Shown here: positions 58,857 to 64,000 of the stretch, piece by piece
How the letters are laid out: each line of letters opens with the position of its first letter
How positions within the stretch are numbered: the first letter of the stretch is position 1
Source: an uncultured Streptococcus sp.
GTDB lineage: Bacteria; Bacillota; Bacilli; Lactobacillales; Streptococcaceae
Direction of reading: 5' to 3'
Length of the DNA: 64,000 bases
Assembly (NCBI RefSeq): GCF_901875575.1
Contig: NZ_CABFMF010000011.1
Coordinates: 62,001-126,000 of the forward strand
Notes under the pieces: generated by a model
Seen by the model: the letters and a program-made list of their open reading frames with translations, nothing else
Database searches by the model: none
What the model was told of the DNA's origin: nothing
Made by a program: the position numbers and the translations under genes

Positions 58857-59372
58857 ATGAGAAAATATATGAAAAATTATCAAGAATGGTATGACCACGT
58901 TGCTGGTAATATTGAGACTAAGCCTTTCTTTCTGACTTTGTTAAGAATTTTTAATCGGTTTATGACAGTAGTTATGCCTATAGTTTATCTAACCTTGTTA
59001 GCCACTACCTATCTCCAAGAAGGACTTGGGGAACAGGCCTTGATCTATGTGTTTGTACCTGCATCAGGTTTTGTGATTTTATCCCTTTTTCGTAAGAAAA
59101 TCAATGCTCCTAGACCTTATGAGGAATGGGGGATTAAACCCTTGCTTGACAGGGATAGTCCTGGTCAGTCTATGCCCAGTCGTCATGTCTTCTCAGCAAC
59201 CATTATTTCCATGGCTTGCTTGCATGCTAGTTTATCTGTAGGGGTTATCTTGTTGGTCTTGTCAGCTCTCCTCGGTCTAGTGAGAGTCTTAGGGGGTGTG
59301 CATTTTCCCAAGGATGTAGTGGTTGGTTATATTTGTGGTCTTGTGTGGGGTGTGATTTTCTTTCTATGTTGA
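58857..59372 (+). CDS. PAP2-family membrane phosphatase
   Basis: About 171-residue protein with the three PAP2 phosphatase motifs: KKINAPRP, SMPSRH and RVLGGVHFPKDVVVG. It has about five helices. Likely substrates are undecaprenyl diphosphate or other lipid phosphates. No strong Shine-Dalgarno is seen: GTG 58854, ATG 58857 and ATG 58869 are all possible, and the last gives MKNYQEWYDHV. Upstream is only the BOX element. Confidence 0.85.
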   Translation: MRKYMKNYQEWYDHVAGNIETKPFFLTLLRIFNRFMTVVMPIVYLTLLATTYLQEGLGEQALIYVFVPASGFVILSLFRKKINAPRPYEEWGIKPLLDRDSPGQSMPSRHVFSATIISMACLHASLSVGVILLVLSALLGLVRVLGGVHFPKDVVVGYICGLVWGVIFFLC

Positions 59373-59410
59373 CCTGTAAGTTAAGGTAGCCTTACAACCA
59401 CTTACGGGTC
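59371..59410. repeat. Inverted repeat after PAP2 gene
   Basis: GACCTGTAAGT (59371-59381) pairs with ACTTACGGGTC (59400-59410). No T run follows, and the right arm overlaps the first LytTR repeat (59397-59404), so it may affect regulator binding as well as transcript ends. Confidence 0.6.
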
Positions 59411-59465
59411 TAAAGTAACCACTTGCTTTTTTGCTCTTGTTTTCTTATTTTTCCTTTGATATAGT
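59397..59465 (+). promoter_or_regulatory. LytTR-type direct repeats and extended -10 (second locus)
   Basis: ACCACTTA (59397-59404) and ACCACTTG (59418-59425), 21 bp start to start. An extended -10 TG-A-TATAGT (59457-59465) begins 35 bp after the second repeat, exactly as at 9099-9167. Confidence 0.72.
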
Positions 59466-59485
59466 AGAGTCAGAAAGGAGATGGA

Positions 59486-59932
59486 ATGAAGTTACGAATC
59501 GAAATTGACAGCAATTTAGAGGAAACTGAAATTGTCATCAAGGCAGCGGCTTTGACAGATGAGATTGCGGATTTGCAGCGTCTCTTGCAAGAGTTCAAGT
59601 CTCCTAGATTGATTTTTTACAAGGGGACGGGCGAATATTATCTGGACTTGTTGGAAATTCTCTTCTTTGAGACGGAAGGTAGCAAGATTTATGCCCATAC
59701 CCAGAAAGATGCCTACGAGGTTCGGCTTAAACTCTATGAGTTAGAGGCTATCCTTCCTCGTTATTTTAGTCGGGTATCCAAGTCAACTATCGCTAATATT
59801 CAGCAAATCTATTCGGTGGACAAGTCCTTTTCAGGAACGGGCACCATTTCCTTTTATCAGACTCATAAGGAGGTTCATGTGTCACGGCATTACCAATCCC
59901 TCCTAAAAGAAAATCTAAGAAACATGAGGTAA
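59486..59932 (+). CDS. LytTR-domain DNA-binding regulator
   Basis: 148-residue protein, paralogue of the one at 10921: short N-terminal part and a LytTR domain (YLDLLEILFFETEGSKIYAHT... and RYFSRVSKSTIANIQQIYSVDKSFSGTG). No receiver domain. AAAGGAGATGG precedes the ATG. It is followed four bases later by a membrane protein gene, matching LytTR-plus-membrane-inhibitor systems. Its promoter carries the same repeats as the ABC/LytTR operon. Confidence 0.88.
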   Translation: MKLRIEIDSNLEETEIVIKAAALTDEIADLQRLLQEFKSPRLIFYKGTGEYYLDLLEILFFETEGSKIYAHTQKDAYEVRLKLYELEAILPRYFSRVSKSTIANIQQIYSVDKSFSGTGTISFYQTHKEVHVSRHYQSLLKENLRNMR

Positions 59933-59936
59933 GAAC

Positions 59937-60611
59937 ATGAAAAAGAAAGCATTTGGTATTGTGTTGCTTATTTTGGCAGCTTTAGTGTTATTGCAGGGGA
60001 ATTTTGGAATCCCTTCTCTGGGAGGGCACATTTGGCCTTTGATTGGTATTGGATTTTTTGCCTACCAATCAGTTGAGGCTTTGCTTCGTCGTCACCTGAC
60101 ATCAGCAGTTTTTACCGCTCTAGTAGCCTTAATGATTGCAAATCATTTTTATAATATTTTGCCTATCCCAAATCAGTCTTTATTTTGGGCTAGTATCTTA
60201 GCAGTGCTAGGTGTTGGCTATCTCACTCACTCAAGTAAGTTTTGGAATGGGAAAAAATGGTGGTATGATGGTGAAAAGACCATTCTGACAGACAAGGAAG
60301 TTGCTTTTGGAAGTGGGACTTTCTATAAACAAGATCAAGATCTTGTAGACGACCAAGTAGAAGTTGCTTTTGGAAATGCAAAAATCTACTATGACAATGC
60401 AGAGATGTTGGGTGATTTTGCAACTTTAAATATTGAAGTCGCTTTTGGTAATGCAACTGTCTATGTTCCGCAACACTGGCGTGTAGATTTGAAAGTAGAA
60501 ACATCCTTTGGTGCAGCCAAGGCGGACGCTCCTGTAGGCCCAACCAGCAAAACCTTGATTATTCGCGGGGAAGTGGCCTTTGGGAAGTTAGGAATTGTCT
60601 ACGTTAAATAA
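59937..60611 (+). CDS. LiaF-like membrane protein
   Basis: 224 residues: four predicted N-terminal helices (about 5-95), then a soluble C-terminal LiaF/DUF2154-like beta-repeat domain with recurring EVAFGxxxxY units (KEVAFGSGTFY, VEVAFGNAKIYYD, IEVAFGNATVYVP, GEVAFGKLGIVYV). LiaF-type proteins restrain cell-envelope stress signalling. As the membrane partner of the adjacent LytTR regulator it may do the same; that role is inferred. Confidence 0.83.
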   Translation: MKKKAFGIVLLILAALVLLQGNFGIPSLGGHIWPLIGIGFFAYQSVEALLRRHLTSAVFTALVALMIANHFYNILPIPNQSLFWASILAVLGVGYLTHSSKFWNGKKWWYDGEKTILTDKEVAFGSGTFYKQDQDLVDDQVEVAFGNAKIYYDNAEMLGDFATLNIEVAFGNATVYVPQHWRVDLKVETSFGAAKADAPVGPTSKTLIIRGEVAFGKLGIVYVK

Positions 60612-60666
60612 AAAAATCTTCCAATTCCCTTGCAAAAATGAAGAAAGTGTGATAACATAGTACGGT

Positions 60667-60703
60667 ATGTGGTGCTAGCACATCCGCTATATTAGATCTA
60701 ATA
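60667..60703 (+). promoter_or_regulatory. rpmB leader structures
   Basis: ATGTG...CACAT (60667-60683) around the palindrome GTGCTAGCAC, then the perfect palindrome TATTAGATCTAATA (60690-60703) ending exactly at the Shine-Dalgarno GGAGG (60704-60708). Possible control of L28 translation; unproven. Confidence 0.35.
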
Positions 60704-60716
60704 GGAGGAAAACACA

Positions 60717-60905
60717 ATGGCTAAAGTATGTTACTTTACAGGTCGTAAGACTGTATCAGGAAACAACCGTTCACACGCGATGAACCAAACAAAACGTGCC
60801 GTAAAACCAAACCTTCAAAAAGTTACTGTTCTTATCGATGGTAAACCTAAAAAAGTTTGGGCTTCAGCTCGTGCTTTGAAATCAGGTAAAGTTGAACGCG
60901 TTTGA
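60717..60905 (+). CDS. rpmB: Ribosomal protein L28
   Basis: 62-residue 50S protein: MAKVCYFTGRKTVSGNNRSHAMNQTKR fits the family, with its normal length. AGGAGG precedes the ATG. Single-gene unit, with a GACC/GGTC terminator at 60914-60937. No zinc-ribbon cysteine pairs are present, so it is the zinc-independent form. Confidence 0.96.
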   Translation: MAKVCYFTGRKTVSGNNRSHAMNQTKRAVKPNLQKVTVLIDGKPKKVWASARALKSGKVERV

Positions 60906-60913
60906 TAATAGAA

Positions 60914-60938
60914 GTAAGGAGACCTTAGGGTCTTTTTT
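60914..60938 (+). terminator. Terminator after rpmB
   Basis: AAGGAGACC-TTA-GGGTCTTTTTT, a nine-pair stem with G-T pairs and a T run. Confidence 0.7.
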
Positions 60939-61060
60939 CTTTTACTGTAGATATAAAATCATTTGAAAAATAGAGTAAATATCCGCTGATACAGTATTCT
61001 GCTTTTACACTTGGGCTGAAATATGATAAAATAGAGTATCAACTAGTTGAGGTAAAAAGG

Positions 61061-61426
61061 ATGACTGTAAAAATTAATACAAAAGATGGTCAAATCGAAC
61101 TAACAGATGAAGTGATTGCAACCGTCGTAGGTGGAGCAGCAACTGAGATTTTTGGTGTGGTCGGTATGGCTAGTAAAAATGCCCTCAAAGATAATTTCCA
61201 AGCCCTTCTAGGTAAGGAAAATTATTCCAAAGGTGTCGTCGTAAAAGCGGCCGAAGATGGCAGTATTGCAGTTGATGTATATACCGTGTTGAGCTACGGA
61301 ACAAAGATTAGCGAAGTGTCAAAAAACATTCAAGAGCGTGTTCGTTTTAGTTTGGAAAACCAGCTTGGAATTACTGCTCAGACTGTAAATGTCTACATTC
61401 AAAATATCAAAGTTGTAGGAGAATAA
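61061..61426 (+). CDS. Asp23/Gls24 family envelope stress protein
   Basis: 121 residues (MTVKINTKDGQIELTDEVIATVVGGAATEIFGV...), the Asp23/YloU family. It sits directly before fakA (two bases between stop and start), the conserved yloU-yloV pair of Firmicutes. Asp23-type proteins coat the membrane via partners; the exact role of this short form is unknown. GATAAAAT and GAGGTAAAAAGG lie upstream. Confidence 0.9.
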   Translation: MTVKINTKDGQIELTDEVIATVVGGAATEIFGVVGMASKNALKDNFQALLGKENYSKGVVVKAAEDGSIAVDVYTVLSYGTKISEVSKNIQERVRFSLENQLGITAQTVNVYIQNIKVVGE

Positions 61427-61428
61427 AC

Positions 61429-63096
61429 GTGTCAAAAATTACTACCAGCTTATTTCAGGAAATGGTGCAGGCAGCATCAATTCGCTTGAATAAGCAAGCT
61501 GAATATGTCAATTCATTAAACGTCTTTCCAGTTCCAGATGGAGATACCGGGACAAATATGGGAATGACCATCGAAAATGGTGCTAAGGAAGTGGCAGACA
61601 AGCCGGCTTCTACAGTTGGAGAGGTAGGCAGCATTCTTGCCAAAGGGCTTTTGATGGGTGCGCGTGGAAACTCAGGTGTTATCACTTCTCAGCTTTTCCG
61701 CGGATTTTCACAAGCTATTAAGGACAAAGAAGAGTTGGATGGTCAAGATTTGGCCCTTGCTTTCCAATCAGGTGTTGAAGTAGCCTACAAGGCTGTTATG
61801 AAACCAGTTGAAGGAACTATTTTGACAGTTTCTCGTGGTGCTGCTATTGGTGCTAAGAAGAAGGCAGAGCAGACAGATGACGCAGTTGAAGTCATGCGTG
61901 CTGCTTTAGAAGGTGCTAAAACAGCCCTTGCTAAAACACCAGACATGCTTCCAGTTCTCAAGGAAGTTGGAGTGGTAGATTCAGGTGGTCAAGGTTTGGT
62001 CTTTATCTATGAAGGATTCCTTTCGGCACTTACTGGCGAATTCAGCGCTTCTGAGGACTTTGTAGCTACTCCAGCCAACATGAGCGAAATGATCAATGCA
62101 GAACATCATAAGTCTGTAGCTGGTCATGTGGCAACTGAGGACATTACTTTTGGTTATTGTACAGAGATTATGGTAGCTCTTAAGCATGGACCAACTTATA
62201 TCAAAGATTTTGATTATGAGGAATTCCGTAACTATTTGAACGAGCTTGGAGATTCACTCCTTGTTGTTAATGACGATGAAATCGTTAAAGTTCATATTCA
62301 TACAGAAGACCCAGGTTTGGTCATGCAAGAGGGTCTTAAATATGGTAGCTTGGTCAAGGTAAAAGTGGACAACATGCGTAACCAACATGAAGCGCAAGTT
62401 GAAAAGGAAGCATCTCAAGTTAGTCAACTTACTGAGGAAAAAGAATTTGCTCTCATTGCCGTAGTGGCTGGTCAAGGCTTGGCAGATATCTTCCGTGCCC
62501 AAGGTGTGGATTATGTCATCGAAGGTGGGCAAACCATGAACCCTTCGACAGAGGACTTTATCAAGGCTGTTGAACAGGTCAATGCTCGAAACATTATCTT
62601 CTTACCAAACAATAAGAATATCTTTATGGCAGCCCAATCTGCTGCAGAAGTTTTAGATCAACCAGCAGTAGTTGTTGAAACTCGTACTTTGCCACAAGGC
62701 TTGACAAGTCTTCTTGCCTTTGACCCAAGTAAGTCAATCGAAGAAAACAAAGAACGTATGACAGTAGCCCTTAGTGATGTAGTCAGCGGAAGTGTTACAA
62801 CAGCGGTTCGTGATACAACTATCGATGGCTTAGAAATCCATGAAAATGACAATCTTGGAATGGTGGATGGGAAAATCCTCGTATCAAATCCTGATATGCA
62901 CCAAACCTTGACAGAAACATTGAAACATATGTTAGACGAAGATAGTGAAATCGTAACCTTCTATGTCGGTGAAGACGGAAGCGAAGAACTTGCCAATGAA
63001 ATTGCTCAAGAAATCGCTGAAGAGTTTGAAGATGTAGAGGTCGAAATTCACCAAGGACAACAACCTGTTTACCCATACCTATTTAGTGTAGAATAA
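61429..63096 (+). CDS. fakA: Fatty acid kinase catalytic subunit FakA (DAK2/YloV)
   Basis: 555 residues, GTG start. N-terminal DAK2 kinase domain with the ADP/Mg site NVFPVPDGDTGTNMGMT and RGNSGVITSQLFRGF, then the middle and C-terminal DegV-like domains (VDYVIEGGQTMNPSTEDF). It phosphorylates exogenous fatty acids presented by FakB proteins for lipid synthesis. Two bases after the Asp23 gene; a terminator follows. Confidence 0.92.
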   Translation: MSKITTSLFQEMVQAASIRLNKQAEYVNSLNVFPVPDGDTGTNMGMTIENGAKEVADKPASTVGEVGSILAKGLLMGARGNSGVITSQLFRGFSQAIKDKEELDGQDLALAFQSGVEVAYKAVMKPVEGTILTVSRGAAIGAKKKAEQTDDAVEVMRAALEGAKTALAKTPDMLPVLKEVGVVDSGGQGLVFIYEGFLSALTGEFSASEDFVATPANMSEMINAEHHKSVAGHVATEDITFGYCTEIMVALKHGPTYIKDFDYEEFRNYLNELGDSLLVVNDDEIVKVHIHTEDPGLVMQEGLKYGSLVKVKVDNMRNQHEAQVEKEASQVSQLTEEKEFALIAVVAGQGLADIFRAQGVDYVIEGGQTMNPSTEDFIKAVEQVNARNIIFLPNNKNIFMAAQSAAEVLDQPAVVVETRTLPQGLTSLLAFDPSKSIEENKERMTVALSDVVSGSVTTAVRDTTIDGLEIHENDNLGMVDGKILVSNPDMHQTLTETLKHMLDEDSEIVTFYVGEDGSEELANEIAQEIAEEFEDVEVEIHQGQQPVYPYLFSVE

Positions 63097-63104
63097 GATG
63101 AATG

Positions 63105-63130
63105 AAGAACTGAGAAATCAGTTCTTTTTG
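63105..63130 (+). terminator. Terminator after fakA
   Basis: AAGAACTGA-GAAA-TCAGTTCTT (63105-63126) with a T run. Confidence 0.88.
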
Positions 63131-63194
63131 TATTTTAAGAAAAAAATGGTATATTTCATATAAAAATATTATTCATAAACAAACGTTAAAATAG

Positions 63195-63249
63195 AAAATT
63201 CAGAAAATTTCTTCTTTTATCTTGAAAATTTTTGAAAAAATGGTATGAT
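63195..63249 (+). promoter_or_regulatory. CodY-like box and ilvB promoter
   Basis: AAAATTCAGAAAATT (63195-63209) matches the CodY consensus AATTTTCWGAAAATT at 13 of 15 positions. It lies just before TTGAAA (63222-63227), N16, TATGAT (63244-63249). CodY repression of branched-chain amino acid genes when these amino acids abound is established in streptococci. Confidence 0.65.
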
Positions 63250-63287
63250 AGTAACAAGTTATTTTTAAGAGAAAAGAAAGGGGAATA

Positions 63288-64000
63288 ATGGAGAAAATCA
63301 GTTTAGAATCTCCTAAGACGGGGTCTGACCTAGTATTGGAAACACTTCGTGATTTGGGAGTTGATACCATTTTTGGTTATCCTGGTGGTGCAGTCTTGCC
63401 TTTTTACGATGCAATATATAGCTTTAAAGGCATTCGACATATTTTAGGTCGCCATGAGCAGGGTTGTTTACATTCAGCTGAGGGTTACGCCAAATCAACT
63501 GGAAAGTTGGGTGTTGCTGTCGTCACAAGTGGACCGGGAGCAACAAATGCCATTACAGGGATTGCTGATGCCATGAGTGATAGCGTTCCCCTTTTGGTCT
63601 TTACAGGTCAGGTAGCTCGAGCTGGAATTGGGAAAGACGCTTTTCAAGAAGCGGATATTGTCGGGATTACCATGCCAATCACCAAATACAACTATCAGGT
63701 ACGTGAGACGGCAGATATTCCTCGAATTGTGACGGAGGCAGTGCATATTGCTACAACAGGCCGACCAGGACCGGTCGTCATCGACCTTCCTAAAGATGTT
63801 TCTGCTTTAGAGACTGACTTCATTTATTCACCTGAGGTAAATTTACCAAGTTATCAACCGACTCTTGAGCCTAATGATATGCAGATTAAGAAAATCCTGA
63901 AGCAACTATCAAAGGCTAAAAAACCGGTATTACTAGCAGGTGGTGGAATTAGTTATGCAGAAGCTGCTGCAGAATTAAATGAATTTGCAGAGCGCTATCA
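63288..64000 (+). CDS. ilvB: Acetolactate synthase large subunit, 5' part
   Basis: Partial, open to the window end (237 full codons). MEKISLESPKTGSDLVLETLRDLGVDTIFGYPGGAVLPFYDA... with the catalytic Glu in HEQGCLHSAEGYA and the GPGATNAITGIADA motif of thiamine-diphosphate enzymes. First step of valine, leucine and isoleucine synthesis. AAAGGGGAAT precedes the ATG at 63288. The small subunit and other ilv genes are expected beyond the window. Confidence 0.95.
   Translation, partial: MEKISLESPKTGSDLVLETLRDLGVDTIFGYPGGAVLPFYDAIYSFKGIRHILGRHEQGCLHSAEGYAKSTGKLGVAVVTSGPGATNAITGIADAMSDSVPLLVFTGQVARAGIGKDAFQEADIVGITMPITKYNYQVRETADIPRIVTEAVHIATTGRPGPVVIDLPKDVSALETDFIYSPEVNLPSYQPTLEPNDMQIKKILKQLSKAKKPVLLAGGGISYAEAAAELNEFAERY

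Overview
The window is a chromosomal segment of a Mitis-group Streptococcus, close to S. mitis / S. oralis / S. pneumoniae. The evidence is the low G+C content, pneumococcus-like proteins, BOX repeats, CiaR-dependent csRNAs, an exact PhrA signal peptide (SNGLDVGKAD) and blocks of familiar gene order. It is probably not S. pneumoniae itself: dinF runs straight into a yebC-type gene with no lytA, the phosphoglycerate mutase gene abuts leuS, and glmS lies next to rpoB. These comparisons are from memory of pneumococcal maps. No rRNA, tRNA, CRISPR array or intact transposase was seen.

Layout. 1-3.0 kb: end of the ribosomal/rpoA operon (rpoA, rplQ, L17 downstream element), ACT-domain and DUF711 genes. 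3.0-6.7 kb: a csRNA, a phosphoglycerate-mutase-family gene and leuS. 6.7-13.0 kb: MarR plus acyl-CoA-thioesterase-like pair, a candidate small RNA, an ABC transporter co-encoded with a LytTR regulator and a small membrane protein, and two GNAT genes. 13.0-18.2 kb: two csRNAs, then a 4.2-kb accessory island bracketed by two 250-bp, about 97% identical Fst-type toxin-antitoxin loci. The island holds a start-less membrane ORF, a TprA-like regulator, a broken Phr peptide gene and a LanFEG-type immunity transporter. 18.3-27.9 kb: ruvB, a nucleotidyltransferase, a csRNA, uppS-cdsA-rseP-proS, a decayed bglA, and glmS. 28.1-38.2 kb: a convergent Mga-type regulator, rpoB-rpoC with a structured leader, a BOX element and ndk.

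38.3-46.4 kb: an IS200-type remnant and a lactococcin-972-type bacteriocin cluster with two DUF1430-type membrane protein/ATPase pairs. A frameshifted small gene lies at the distal end and a frameshifted phrA at the proximal end; tprA is divergent. 46.7-53.6 kb: tsaE, GNAT, LCP protein, cinA, recA, dinF. 53.7-60.6 kb: yebC-type regulator, a MarR-controlled heterodimeric ABC exporter, PAP2 phosphatase, and a second LytTR gene with a LiaF-like membrane protein. 60.7-64.0 kb: rpmB, an Asp23 protein, fakA, and the 5' part of ilvB behind a CodY-like box.

Three regulatory themes stand out. First, two TprA/Phr quorum-sensing modules sit beside bacteriocin or immunity genes; both regulators are intact and both peptide genes are frameshifted. 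Each rebuilds to exactly 56 residues ending in LDVGKAD or VDPVLAD. Second, the two LytTR loci carry the same direct repeat (ACCACTT, 21 bp start to start) at exactly the same distance from an extended -10, suggesting one shared regulon. Third, four CiaR-box small RNAs lie between housekeeping genes. Reported frameshifts could be real decay or single-base homopolymer errors; reads would decide.
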